From Candidatus Peregrinibacteria bacterium RIFOXYB2_FULL_33_20 (GTDB lineage: Bacteria; Patescibacteriota; Gracilibacteria; UBA1369; GWF2-33-10): a DNA stretch of 64,000 nucleotides. The DNA lies in NCBI GenBank assembly GCA_001788835.1, contig MFXK01000001.1, forward strand, positions 1-64,000, written 5' to 3'. Positions within the stretch are counted from its first letter, which is position 1. The number at the start of each line of letters is the position of its first letter. Shown piece by piece: positions 44,606 to 53,623 of the stretch. Made by a program: the position numbers and the translations under genes. Under the pieces are notes generated by a model that saw only the letters and a list, made by a program, of their open reading frames with translations, was not told the origin of the DNA and ran no database searches.

Positions 44606-45862
44606 TTATTCTTCCCTCATCGGGCAGAGTTTTTCACCGCACATTGAACAGGAAATGCCTTCGTAACCTGATTCGAAACGATATTTGGCGAATTTCTCTT
44701 TATCAAGGGAATTTTGGTACATTTCTCCCCAATTAAAGTTTTTGCGAAAACCAGAATATTCATTTTCTCTTTCCAGAGCGCCAGGCACACCTTTGGCAAT
44801 GTCTCCACTCCTGGCGGCAATTTTGAAGGCGATTAAGCCTTCTTTCACATCGTTTAAATTTGGCAATCCCAAATGTTCGGAAGGGGTAACGTAGCATAGC
44901 ATGTCCGCGCCATATTGCGCGGCAACAGCACCGCCAATCGCTCCGGTAATGTGATCATAACCGGCGCCGCTATCAATGGTGAGGGGACCGAGCACATAAA
45001 ATGGCGCATTATGGCAGTATTTTTTTTCCAGGATCATTTGCTCTTGAATCATGTGGATTGGTACATGCCCAGGGCCTTCAATCATTACTTGAACATTTTT
45101 CTCCCAACATTTTTTCGTTAGTTCGCCCAAAAATTTTAACTCAGAAATTTGTGCCACATCATTGGCATCATGCAGACAGCCAGGGCGTAAACTATCTCCC
45201 AGGCTCATGGTAATGTCATATTTTGCCATAAGGTCCAAAATCTCTTCAAAAATCTGCAAAAAAGGATTTTCTTTTTGGTGATATCCCATCCATTTTTTCA
45301 AAATGCCACCTCCTCGGCTGACGATGCCAGTTAGTCTTTTTTCTTTAGCACTAAGTGGGATAAATTCTTTTTTAAAACCAGCATGAATAGTGAAAAAATC
45401 AACTCCCTGCTCTGCTTGTTTTTCCAAAACTTTCAAAACGTCTTTTTTACTGAAATTTAAAATTCCATATTGATCAGCAATTTGATAGATTGGCACAGTG
45501 CCAACTGGCATTTTGGCGTAATTGATGATTTCTATGCGAACTTTATCCAGATCACAGCCAATCGAAAGATCCATAATTGTATCTGCGCCATATTTCTCAG
45601 CCATTTTGACTTTGGCAATTTCATTTTTGATATTTTTGCAGTGGGGGGAAGCGCCAAGATTTACGTTAACTTTAGTGGATAGGTTTTTGCCAACGCCAAT
45701 CACTTTTAAGTTTTTTTGAAGATGGATTTTGTTGGCTGTAATCACCACCTGTCCTTTGGCAATTAATTTCATCAGTTTATGAGGATCAATGTGCTCTTGA
45801 TCTCCAACCATTTGCATTTCTTTGGTGATTTTGTTTTGTCGAGCTGATTTAAGTTGAGTCAT
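44606..45862 (-). CDS. thiC: Phosphomethylpyrimidine synthase ThiC
   Basis: A radical-SAM-type enzyme converting AIR to HMP phosphate for thiamine. M-D-L-S-I-G-C-D, G-G-G-I-L, S-L-G-D-S-L-R-P-G and I-E-G-P-G-H-V-P are hallmark segments. The C-terminal cluster motif C-S-M-C-G-E-K-L-C-P-M-R is present. ATG 45862 gives 418 residues and the usual opening; a start 34 codons earlier would add a hydrophobic stretch unlike ThiC. No TPP riboswitch is seen in the short leader, and no other thi gene is nearby. Confidence 0.95.
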   Translation of the reverse strand: MTQLKSARQNKITKEMQMVGDQEHIDPHKLMKLIAKGQVVITANKIHLQKNLKVIGVGKNLSTKVNVNLGASPHCKNIKNEIAKVKMAEKYGADTIMDLSIGCDLDKVRIEIINYAKMPVGTVPIYQIADQYGILNFSKKDVLKVLEKQAEQGVDFFTIHAGFKKEFIPLSAKEKRLTGIVSRGGGILKKWMGYHQKENPFLQIFEEILDLMAKYDITMSLGDSLRPGCLHDANDVAQISELKFLGELTKKCWEKNVQVMIEGPGHVPIHMIQEQMILEKKYCHNAPFYVLGPLTIDSGAGYDHITGAIGGAVAAQYGADMLCYVTPSEHLGLPNLNDVKEGLIAFKIAARSGDIAKGVPGALERENEYSGFRKNFNWGEMYQNSLDKEKFAKYRFESGYEGISCSMCGEKLCPMREE

Positions 45863-45973
45863 AGAATCTGTATAAAAGCATAAAAAGGATAAAGGAAAAA
45901 GTCGAAAGGATAAAGAAAATTTTAAAAAATTACAGTTAGTTAGTATAATTTTGATTGAATTCAATATTTTTAA

Positions 45974-47056
45974 ATGAAAAAAATTGCCATTGTTTGTGAT
46001 TGGTTAACGAATTTTGCCGGTGCGGAAAGGGTGATTTTGGCCCTGCATGAACTTTTTCCCTATGCACCGATTTATACCTCAATTTATAATTCCAAAAAAT
46101 GTCCTGGATTTGAAAAAGCTGATATTAAGACTTCTTTCCTCCAATATTTGCCTTTTGCAAAAAATCACCATCAAGCCTATTTACTATTGATGCCCTATGC
46201 TTTTGAAAATTTTGATTTCAGTGATTATGAAGTGGTCATTTCCAGCAGTCATGCTTGCGCGAAAGGCATTATCACTAAGCCTGACACTCTGCATCTTTGT
46301 TATTGTCATAGTCCGATGAGATATGCCTGGGATGATTGTCATCAGTATATGAGGGAATATAATTTACCTTGGCCTTTTTCTAAATTAGCGCCTTTGTTAA
46401 TGACTAAAATGAGGATTTGGGATAGAGCCAGCGCTGATCGAGTCGATAAATTTATTGCCAATTCTTATTTTGTAGCTAAACGTATTAAAAAATATTATCA
46501 AAAGGATAGTGAGGTAATTTATCCTTTTGTTGATTTGGATAGGTTTAAAATAAAAAGTAGAGTAGTGAAAAATAGTTATTTTTTAGCCTTGGGACGTTTA
46601 ATCCCTTATAAAAAATTTGATTTATTGATAGAAGCTTTTAACTTCAATGGCTTGGCGTTGAAAATTATTGGTACTGGTAAAGATGCCAAGAAATTAAAAA
46701 AAATGGCTAAAAATAATATTGAATTTTTAGGTCGTGTGAGCGATAAGCAGTTAGAACAATATTATCAGCAGGCTCAAGCTTTGATTTTTCCTCAGGTGGA
46801 AGATTTTGGGATAGTGCCTTTGGAGGCTATGGCTTGCGGCACGCCAATAATTGCTTATCAGGAGGGGGGGGCTTTGGAAACAATTAACGCGAGATCAGGT
46901 GTCTTTTTTGATAATCAAAGTTCAGAAAGTCTGAATCAAACAATAAATGAATTCTTAACTAGATCTTTTGACCCAAAGATAGTGCGTAAACAAGCCGAGA
47001 AATTTGCCAAAGTAAATTTTGAGAAACAAATTTTAAAAAAAATAGGGTTAAATTAA
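45974..47056 (+). CDS. Glycosyltransferase family 4
   Basis: A 360-residue GT-B enzyme. The N-terminal Rossmann half opens K-K-I-A-I-V-C-D-W-L, with G-A-E-R-V and a H-S-P-M-R-Y-A-W-D segment typical of WbaZ/mannosyl-type GT4. The C-terminal donor half has A-L-G-R-L-I-P-Y-K-K-F-D and P-Q-V-E-D-F-G-I-V-P-L-E-A-M-A-C-G-T-P-I-I-A, including the conserved E-x7-E pattern. Probably adds a sugar to a surface polysaccharide or lipid, which suits the SLH protein next to it (SLH domains bind pyruvylated wall polymers). Donor sugar unknown. Confidence 0.9.
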   Translation: MKKIAIVCDWLTNFAGAERVILALHELFPYAPIYTSIYNSKKCPGFEKADIKTSFLQYLPFAKNHHQAYLLLMPYAFENFDFSDYEVVISSSHACAKGIITKPDTLHLCYCHSPMRYAWDDCHQYMREYNLPWPFSKLAPLLMTKMRIWDRASADRVDKFIANSYFVAKRIKKYYQKDSEVIYPFVDLDRFKIKSRVVKNSYFLALGRLIPYKKFDLLIEAFNFNGLALKIIGTGKDAKKLKKMAKNNIEFLGRVSDKQLEQYYQQAQALIFPQVEDFGIVPLEAMACGTPIIAYQEGGALETINARSGVFFDNQSSESLNQTINEFLTRSFDPKIVRKQAEKFAKVNFEKQILKKIGLN

Positions 47057-47148
47057 GATATTAAAACGTTTTTTTAAGTTTTATCAAATTAATAATTTGC
47101 AATCCCTGCGAAAAGGGTATTTTTGACCTATGTATGATTTGTGTTTTG

Positions 47149-47157
47149 TGGTATAAT
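47149..47157 (+). promoter_or_regulatory. Extended -10 promoter for the SLH protein
   Basis: TGGTATAAT: perfect TATAAT (47152-47157) preceded by TG. No good -35. Confidence 0.5.
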
Positions 47158-47187
47158 TTTATGATTTTTTAACAAATTTATTACACG

Positions 47188-49569
47188 GTGAGCTTCAAAT
47201 TTAACAAAATACAGGTTTTAGCTTTGCTTTGCGCTTTTTTTGGTATGGTTTTGTTTGGTTATATGATTTTTGAAGTTTTTGCTTATGATGAAAATTTGAA
47301 GCCGGTGGTAAAGGAATTTCAGGTTAAATTGAGGCAGGATATTAAGCAAAAAGGCGTATATGATATTGATTTAAAAGTTCGAGATGATAATGCGGATGAT
47401 GTTAAACTTTCTTTAGCGTTAGTTTTGGAAGATGGACGAGTGACTTATCCTATTTTTCTTGATAGTCATGGTGTGATTGTTAATTTGGGAGCCACGCCTG
47501 ACGTGAATAATTTTAGTCCTTATCAGATTGGTTCTACGCAACCGATTCAAACTTCTTTGGGAGAAATTTCTTTAAGCATGACTTGGTCAAGTTTGCTGAC
47601 AGCTTTTTCTAATAATTTGGATGCGAATCACGCTAAATTAAAAGCGATTTTGTTTGATAATAAAAACAGCAGTGAAGAATTTTTTTCTAATTCATTTGTT
47701 ATTAATAATTTGGGGAAAAAACAGTCAACAGAAGAAAAATTTTATGCCTTAAATAAACCGATAGTTGATTCTGTTACGACTAGAAGCATCCAAAATGGTG
47801 ATACTATTCCAATAGATATAGTTGCTTCTGGCGGTATGAATAATCTGTTGGCAAAAATAGAGTATTTTAATAGTGATATCCATGATTGGGAGAAGTGTAC
47901 GATTAGTAAAGTGGAAAGCACTATTAGTAGTGATTCTTTGGAGGCTATTCATCTTGTCTCTAAATCAGCTTCTCAAATTGCGGCAATTCATACTTCGGCT
48001 GGACCTAATCATGTGACTGCTTATTGGGATTTCAAAAAAGATGTTGGCTTGTATTTTGATAGCGACGACGTATATGTAAAAGTTAGCCTTTTCAATGTTT
48101 TAGCTAAGAGTGAAGATAAACAATATGGACCGTTTGTTATTGACTTGAAAGAACCAGGGTCGATTGAAAATTTTGTTGTTACTGACAATATTACTTCAGA
48201 ATCTGTTGTCCTACAATGGGACACTCCATATGAATCTCATTTTAAGAGTGGTTATTATACTGTTAAGGTAACTGAAACAGGTTTTTTTAAGGACATCACT
48301 GAGTATAAGTTTTTTCAAAGCAGCCTTGCTGGAAATGTTTATACCGTGGGAGGGCTTAAACCTAATACAGAATACATTTTTGAAATAGATGCCACGGATG
48401 ATTATGGTAATACAAGGCGGTCAGAACAGCTGAGTGCCAAAACTAATACCTTAGCTGAAATTTACTCTAGATTGATTCTAAAAAAGGATGACAATAATAA
48501 TAAAATTCAAGCTGAAGTAATGCTTAGAGATTTAGATTCAGTGGTGTCAGTGAAGAAGAACAAATTGCGTTTAAAGATTAACTATAAATATGAAGATAAA
48601 ATCATTAAGCCCGAGATTGACCACGAAGTGCTTATCGAAGATCAGTTTAACCCAGTATTTGTGAATAACAATAATGATTATCAAGTGGGTGATGAAGGCG
48701 GTTATATTCGAGCTAGCGATCAATTTAAATCGGTTATTTTATACCTTGCCCCTCCTCAAATTCCTGAAAATATTAATTATATTAAAGTCTGTGTGACCGT
48801 AAATGATTTAATGGAGGATGGCAATACGGTGTGTGAAGATATGTTAGCGAGAAATCCGCTTGAAAATTTGCCGCAAATCTATAATCAGATTCCTAAAAAA
48901 AAAGCCAGTGAACCAGTAATATTGAATAGTGTTAAAAGTGAATCAATTGATAGGAGCGATGAAGATGATCTAGAAACTTCGGTAAATACTGCCTATGATC
49001 AATATATTGAAAGTTTTTTAACAGCCATTGGTGCTAAAAATTTCACTATTGCTGATTTTTATTTTGACCAGTCTAAAGATTTTGTTTTTGATAATCCTGA
49101 AGCCAAAATTAACCGTATAGATGCTCTTCGTTTTGTTGTAATGTTGAATGATATAGCGCTTAAAACTGCAGATAGAGATGTATTTGCTGATGTCTCGCGA
49201 GAGTATCCTTATTCATCGTTTATTCTTACGGCGGTTAGTAAGGGTATTATTGATGGATTTGGCGCCAGCGATATCAGGCTTAAAAAAGTTTTTAAACCTA
49301 ATGACAATATTACTTTGTCAGGAGCTTTGAGTATGATTTGCAAAGCTGCTAAATTAGATATTAAGGTCGATGATTTGGATATTAAAAACTGGCCTTTTGC
49401 TAATATTGCTTTAAGTGGAGATAATAAGCCATGGTATGCCGATTATTTTGCTTGGGCCTACGTCAATGGCTTAATTTCTGAAAAAGATAATTCTGATGAG
49501 GCGGTAGGAGTGGGTAAATTTGTGCAAATGATGATGACAGCAAAGAACTCAGTTCTGATAAATTTATGA
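47188..49569 (+). CDS. SLH-domain surface protein with FN3 domain
   Basis: A 793-residue exported protein starting at GTG 47188. An N-terminal signal or anchor helix (residues 8-30) is followed by a β-rich ectodomain with an FN3 domain at about 320-420 (V-V-L-Q-W-D-T-P, L-K-P-N-T-E-Y-I-F-E-I). Next comes the Cys-pair segment K-V-C-V-T-V-N-D-L-M-E-D-G near 535, and about 180 residues of SLH repeats (three modules, about 600-793). It is a paralog of the protein at the window start. The PEBP lipoprotein gene overlaps its stop by 4 bases, so they are translationally coupled. Glycosyltransferase upstream. Confidence 0.88.
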   Translation: MSFKFNKIQVLALLCAFFGMVLFGYMIFEVFAYDENLKPVVKEFQVKLRQDIKQKGVYDIDLKVRDDNADDVKLSLALVLEDGRVTYPIFLDSHGVIVNLGATPDVNNFSPYQIGSTQPIQTSLGEISLSMTWSSLLTAFSNNLDANHAKLKAILFDNKNSSEEFFSNSFVINNLGKKQSTEEKFYALNKPIVDSVTTRSIQNGDTIPIDIVASGGMNNLLAKIEYFNSDIHDWEKCTISKVESTISSDSLEAIHLVSKSASQIAAIHTSAGPNHVTAYWDFKKDVGLYFDSDDVYVKVSLFNVLAKSEDKQYGPFVIDLKEPGSIENFVVTDNITSESVVLQWDTPYESHFKSGYYTVKVTETGFFKDITEYKFFQSSLAGNVYTVGGLKPNTEYIFEIDATDDYGNTRRSEQLSAKTNTLAEIYSRLILKKDDNNNKIQAEVMLRDLDSVVSVKKNKLRLKINYKYEDKIIKPEIDHEVLIEDQFNPVFVNNNNDYQVGDEGGYIRASDQFKSVILYLAPPQIPENINYIKVCVTVNDLMEDGNTVCEDMLARNPLENLPQIYNQIPKKKASEPVILNSVKSESIDRSDEDDLETSVNTAYDQYIESFLTAIGAKNFTIADFYFDQSKDFVFDNPEAKINRIDALRFVVMLNDIALKTADRDVFADVSREYPYSSFILTAVSKGIIDGFGASDIRLKKVFKPNDNITLSGALSMICKAAKLDIKVDDLDIKNWPFANIALSGDNKPWYADYFAWAYVNGLISEKDNSDEAVGVGKFVQMMMTAKNSVLINL

Positions 49570-50108
49570 AAACAAAAATTAAAATTTCAATTATGATTTT
49601 TATCATCACTTTGATGTTTTTGTCTTGTTCGCAAGAAACGACACCTGATGATAGCCAGAGTAACCTTTTGCCTTTTACTATTAGCAGTTCGGCTTTTAAT
49701 CAGGGTGAATATATTCCAGTAAAATATACCTGCGATGGAGAAAATATTAGTCCAAGTTTAAATATTGTTAATATTCCGGCAAAAACAAAAAATTTAGCTT
49801 TGATTATGGAAGATCCTGACGCTCCTAGGGGCAATTGGATGCATTGGCTGGTGGTAAATATTAACACTAACACTACTCAGATATCGGAAAATGGCGTTCC
49901 CTATAATGCTTTTCAGGGTATGAATAGTGGTGGTAGAAATCAATATGATGGCCCATGTCCACCATCAGGGACCCATCGGTATTTTTTTAGGTTATATGCT
50001 TTAGATTCTGACGTTAGTCTTGATAAATTAGATGAAAGTAGATTTAAGGCGGCGATCGCAGATCACATCATCGCTGAAACTGAATTTTATGGTATTTATG
50101 GACGGTGA
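49566..50108 (+). CDS. PEBP/YbhB-family lipoprotein
   Basis: Residues 1-21 are a lipoprotein signal (M-F-L-S-C, C21). The rest is a phosphatidylethanolamine-binding-protein fold: Y-T-C-D-G-E-N-I-S-P-S-L, M-E-D-P-D-A-P-R-G-N-W-M-H-W-L-V and G-P-C-P-P-S-G-T-H-R-Y-F-F-R-L-Y-A-L with the anion-pocket Asp/His. Bacterial members are called Raf-kinase-inhibitor-like; roles are vague. It starts in ATGA overlap with the SLH gene, so it probably depends on the same transcript. Confidence 0.9.
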   Translation: MKTKIKISIMIFIITLMFLSCSQETTPDDSQSNLLPFTISSSAFNQGEYIPVKYTCDGENISPSLNIVNIPAKTKNLALIMEDPDAPRGNWMHWLVVNINTNTTQISENGVPYNAFQGMNSGGRNQYDGPCPPSGTHRYFFRLYALDSDVSLDKLDESRFKAAIADHIIAETEFYGIYGR

Positions 50109-50241
50109 AATGAGGATTCTTTTAATGAATTGTTAATGGATTTACCATCATTTTTCCATAATTCTTGAAAAGTTAATTTAATTTTGTATTGTAGATAAGG
50201 TGTTTATTTCTAATATTTTAACCAAGCTGATACTGATAAAA

Positions 50242-50272
50242 TTTATTTTTTGCATTTGATGCGAAAAATAAA
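50242..50272 (+). promoter_or_regulatory. Long hairpin upstream of the TrmB-like gene
   Basis: TTTATTTTT-T-GCAT (50242-50255) pairs through a 3-nt loop with ATGC-G-AAAAATAAA (50259-50272): a 14-bp stem with one T-G wobble. It is 68 bases before the ATG. As DNA it is an operator-like palindrome; as RNA a hairpin or weak terminator. Confidence 0.45.
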
Positions 50273-50339
50273 ACTTACTTTTAATGAAAATTTAACATTT
50301 CGTTAATTAAGATAATTCCCTATCAAAATTTATAAAACT

Positions 50340-50609
50340 ATGGATTTATCAGAGTTTTTATTAAAATTTAATTTTACCATCCATGAGACGCAAGTTTATA
50401 CATTTTTAGCTGACCACCAGGGGCAGGTGACGGTTAAAGAAATCGCTAATAGTTTAGGCATTCATATTACTACTGTTTATCGGATTATTTCTAAATTTAT
50501 TAAAAAAGGCCTGTGTAGCAAACAAAGGATTTCCGGGATTACTATTTATCGATTAACAGTTGATAATCAAACCAGTGATGTGTTTAAGTTGCTGGGAGTG
50601 GAAATATAG
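50340..50609 (+). CDS. TrmB-like winged-helix protein
   Basis: An 89-residue protein with one winged HTH: residues about 14-85 follow the TrmB start F-T-I-H-E-T-Q-V-Y-T-F-L-A, then V-T-V-K-E-I-A-N-S-L-G-I-H-I-T-T-V-Y-R-I-I as the HTH and a wing with K-Q-R-I-S-G-I-T-I-Y-R. It lacks the sugar-binding C-terminal domain of full TrmB regulators. It probably represses or activates a nearby gene, possibly its own via the palindrome at 50242-50272. Confidence 0.8.
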   Translation: MDLSEFLLKFNFTIHETQVYTFLADHQGQVTVKEIANSLGIHITTVYRIISKFIKKGLCSKQRISGITIYRLTVDNQTSDVFKLLGVEI

Positions 50610-50618
50610 ATGATTATT

Positions 50619-51542
50619 TTATTTTTTTGGCAGGAAAATTTCGGCCATCATGCATCTGGCACTGCCGCCACCAATGTTTTCGATGGTGCTAATATCGCTA
50701 TAGATAATTTGGGAATCAGCACTCAATTTGGCAATTTGATCTGGGTGTAAAGCTTTATAAGCTTGCTGAGACATTACCCAAACCAGTTGTCCTTCTTTGT
50801 TTTGCAATTGCAGCATATTCCCAGCAAAGTGACCTAATTGCTCAATGGATATATTAATAAGCTTGCGATGATTTGATTGTAGTTTTTTTTGTATAGTTTG
50901 CCGCTGATTGTTATTTTTGATTAAATCTAAACAAATAATACTTGAATTTTGTCCGGTGGCCATTACCACGTTGGTATGATAAACAGGTTTGCCGGTTGGA
51001 TATTCAGTTTCAAAAATGAAATAGTCGTGATTGATTTTTTTAGCGAAAGTTTGCAATGGCTTTAGATGAGTTCGCGGCGATAGGGTGGCATAAATTATTT
51101 TATTTTTGTGATCTAATACCATGCTCCCAGTACCTTCCAGAAATTTATATTCTTGTTCGTAAAATGATAGATCAGTAATACTCGTAATTTGAAAATTATG
51201 GTTTTTACTTAAAGTCTCAAAAATATCTAGACGGCGTTCTAATCTTCTGTTCTCGGCAAGCATTGGGAAAAGGATTACCTCCCCGTTTTTGTGAGTAGTA
51301 AACCAGTTATTTGGAAAAATTGAATCCGGTTTTTCTGGAATTTTTGTGTCAATGATTTCTATCACTTCTATTCCAGATTTTTGGAGTTTTTTGGCTAAAT
51401 TTTGGAACTCTTGCAGGGCGCGAGTTTGAACATTAGCATCAGTTAGTTTTGATTTTTTTTGAAAATCGTTAGTGGCAATAGTTTGTTGATTTAATTTGAA
51501 TTTAACCGGACGAATCATCAGTACCGTACGGGCAGGTGACAT
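50619..51542 (-). CDS. Arginine-deiminase-superfamily hydrolase (CtlX-like)
   Basis: A 307-residue guanidino-modifying enzyme. D-S-I-F-P-N-N-W (substrate Asp), E-G-T-G-S-M-V-L-D, Y-H-T-N-V (catalytic His) and the C-terminal G-G-G-S-A-R-C with nucleophile C297 all match the family. The D-S-I-F-P-N-N-W and overall length point to the citrulline-utilisation hydrolase group rather than ADI (about 400 residues) or DDAH. No arc operon nearby. It may act in arginine or citrulline breakdown; substrate inferred. Confidence 0.85.
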   Translation of the reverse strand: MSPARTVLMIRPVKFKLNQQTIATNDFQKKSKLTDANVQTRALQEFQNLAKKLQKSGIEVIEIIDTKIPEKPDSIFPNNWFTTHKNGEVILFPMLAENRRLERRLDIFETLSKNHNFQITSITDLSFYEQEYKFLEGTGSMVLDHKNKIIYATLSPRTHLKPLQTFAKKINHDYFIFETEYPTGKPVYHTNVVMATGQNSSIICLDLIKNNNQRQTIQKKLQSNHRKLINISIEQLGHFAGNMLQLQNKEGQLVWVMSQQAYKALHPDQIAKLSADSQIIYSDISTIENIGGGSARCMMAEIFLPKK

Positions 51543-51608
51543 GAGAGAAAAATGAAAAATGAAAGTTGAAATTAGATTATTAGAAATTATAAAAAAGGCA
51601 ATAGAATT

Positions 51609-52706
51609 TTAAAGTCCGTAAATTCCCCCGCCTAAATTTTTTACAATACCATTAATTTCCATCCTACTTAGGATCTGATTAAGTTTGGAGGGGTCTAGCT
51701 TAAGAAAATTTAAAATTTCATCAAAAAGCAAATTTTGTGGGGATAAAAGCTTATAGATTCGAATTTCATCATCATTGTCAAGCTGGGGGGGATTTTGTTT
51801 CGTTATTGTTTTTAGTTTCCCTAAGTTTGAGATTCTATTGATTGGCTGATGATATAGCTGTTTTTCTAAAATTTGATTGGCATTAAGTAGTAATTCAGCT
51901 TCGCCTTTTTGAATTAATAAATTTGCGCCTTGGCTTTGGCTGTTAAAAATGCTGCCTGGTACGGAGAATACATCGCGATTTTGATTAATAGCGGATTTAG
52001 CAGTGATTAAGGAGCCTGATTTTTCTTGTGCTTCAATGACAATGGTGGCGCTGGAAAGACCACTGATGATACGGTTTCGAATCGGGAAATGAAAAGACAT
52101 AGATTCGATATTTAACGGATATTCGGAGATAAATAAACCCTGGCTAATCATTTTATTTATAAAATATTGCGGATAATTGGGGTATTTACGGTTTAGACCT
52201 GAGGCTAAGACAGCAATGGTCTTGTAATTGCCGTCAAGACAATGTTTGTGGACGGTAACATCTACTCCATAGGCAAAGCCACTGACCATTACAATGCCAG
52301 CTTGTCCAAAAGTTTTTGTAAAATGTTTCACCACTTCTTTGCCGTAAGCGGAAATATTTCTGGAGCCGACCATAGATAAACACTGGCCATGAAGTAAATC
52401 TAAGTTACCCTGGCAATACAAAATGACAGGCGGATCATAAATTTCTTGTAATAAAATTGGTAAAGCGACCGTGTCCAAGGTTTTTATGCCTAGTTTAGCT
52501 AAGGCTTCCCATTCTTTTTCCACATTTATTAAATTTTTCATTTCCAAAAAAGAGCGAATCAGTTTTTCTTTCCAGCCAATTTTCTGAAGTATTTCTGAAT
52601 TAGCCTCTTCCCAAGCTTTTTTCGGATTTTGAAAATGTCTTAATAAATTTTTAAATTGATTTACATGGTAATAAAGAATTATATTTAAAGCGTTAAGATA
52701 TTTCAT
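51609..52706 (-). CDS. dprA: DNA processing protein DprA
   Basis: Loads RecA on incoming single-stranded DNA during transformation. The Rossmann fold is clear: M-V-G-S-R-N-I-S-A-Y-G, V-S-G-F-A-Y-G-V-D-V, A-S-G-L-N-R-K-Y-P, F-P-I-R-N-R-I-I-S-G-L-S-S-A-T and G-S-L-I-T-A. A C-terminal winged-helix-like region ends the protein. 365 residues, normal length. The prepilin-like protein at 3867 could belong to uptake, though no com genes are near. Divergent from ftsE. Confidence 0.94.
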   Translation of the reverse strand: MKYLNALNIILYYHVNQFKNLLRHFQNPKKAWEEANSEILQKIGWKEKLIRSFLEMKNLINVEKEWEALAKLGIKTLDTVALPILLQEIYDPPVILYCQGNLDLLHGQCLSMVGSRNISAYGKEVVKHFTKTFGQAGIVMVSGFAYGVDVTVHKHCLDGNYKTIAVLASGLNRKYPNYPQYFINKMISQGLFISEYPLNIESMSFHFPIRNRIISGLSSATIVIEAQEKSGSLITAKSAINQNRDVFSVPGSIFNSQSQGANLLIQKGEAELLLNANQILEKQLYHQPINRISNLGKLKTITKQNPPQLDNDDEIRIYKLLSPQNLLFDEILNFLKLDPSKLNQILSRMEINGIVKNLGGGIYGL

Positions 52707-52744
52707 TGATAAATATTATTAATATTAAAAATATTAAAACAAAG

Positions 52745-52770
52745 ATTTCTGGCTTTTTCGTGAATTTTTT
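52745..52770. repeat. Solo copy of part of the 8091 element
   Basis: ATTTCTGGCTTTTTCGTGAA then TTTTTT, matching 8346-8371 with one base different. It lies in the dprA-ftsE gap. Confidence 0.55.
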
Positions 52771-52805
52771 AGAAAAATTTTCAATTTAGAATTTAATTTT
52801 TTTTC

Positions 52806-53531
52806 ATGTTATTGTTTGAAAATGTGACTAAACAATATGGTGCAAGGCCTGTGCTGGATAATATTAATTTGAAAATTGAGGGTGGTGAGTTTGTAACTTT
52901 AATTGGTCAATCAGGAGCAGGTAAATCAACTTTGCTACATGCTTTGATTGGGGCCACCAAAATTGACAAGGGAGGAATTTATATTGATGGCTATCCAGTA
53001 CATGAATTTGATAATCAGGCTTTGCAGAGTTATCGCCGTAATCTGGGAGTAATTTTTCAGGACTATAAATTATTAAATAAAAAAAATGTTTTTGAAAACA
53101 TAGCCTATGCTATGGAAGTTTGCGGATGTGAAGATGAAAGTATTCAAACCCGAGTAATAGAGGTTCTGCGCTTGGTTGGCATGATTGATCATCAATCAAA
53201 ATTTCCTGACGAATTATCTGGAGGGGAAAAACAAAAAACCGCGATTGCCAGAGCTTTGGTGCATAACCCAAAATTAATTATTGCTGACGAACCAACTGGC
53301 AACTTAGATCCAGAAGCGTCAAAAAGCATCATTGAACTTTTGCTGATGCTTAATACCGTTGGGATTACGGTAATCTTGGCGACTCATAACAAAGATTTGG
53401 TTAATATGATTCAAAGAAGGGTGGTCGTCTTGAAACAGGGGCAAATAGTCAGCGATAGAGCTAAAAGCGGTTATGAAGTTGTATCGAAAATTTATGAAGA
53501 AATGGAAATTTTGGAAATAAAAGAAGAATAA
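52806..53531 (+). CDS. ftsE: FtsE-like ABC transporter ATPase
   Basis: A 241-residue ATPase. Walker A G-Q-S-G-A-G-K-S (34-41), signature L-S-G-G-E-K-Q-K, Walker B L-I-I-A-D-E-P-T-G-N-L-D and switch His in L-A-T-H-N. The L-L-N-K-K-N-V-F-E-N-I-A segment fits FtsE, which with FtsX triggers wall hydrolases at division. No ftsX follows; the gene ends in a terminator (53548) and the next gene is a lipoprotein. FtsX may be elsewhere; a LolD-like role is a second option. Confidence 0.85.
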   Translation: MLLFENVTKQYGARPVLDNINLKIEGGEFVTLIGQSGAGKSTLLHALIGATKIDKGGIYIDGYPVHEFDNQALQSYRRNLGVIFQDYKLLNKKNVFENIAYAMEVCGCEDESIQTRVIEVLRLVGMIDHQSKFPDELSGGEKQKTAIARALVHNPKLIIADEPTGNLDPEASKSIIELLLMLNTVGITVILATHNKDLVNMIQRRVVVLKQGQIVSDRAKSGYEVVSKIYEEMEILEIKEE

Positions 53532-53547
53532 ATTGAAACTTTTTTTC

Positions 53548-53610
53548 TTGTAAAAGGTGTAGTTAAGTGTTAAGAATAGCTTAAGCTTTACAAGTTTCTT
53601 TTTTTATTTA
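53548..53610 (+). terminator. Terminator after ftsE
   Basis: Stem CTTGTAAA (53548-53555)/TTTACAAG (53588-53595) with an inner TTAAG/CTTAA hairpin (53571-53585), followed by TTTCTTTTTTT. Confidence 0.6.
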
Positions 53611-53623
53611 TTTATCTTTTGTT

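Noticed and set aside
45863..45964. Longer thiC start
   Set aside because: The extra 34 residues are hydrophobic and unlike ThiC, while ATG 45862 gives the conserved opening.
45863..45973. TPP riboswitch before thiC
   Set aside because: The leader is only 111 bases, AT-rich, and has no CTGAGA-type core.
47057..47187. Terminator after the glycosyltransferase gene
   Set aside because: Only a three-base CCC/GGG pair near a short T-run (47104-47125), too weak to call.
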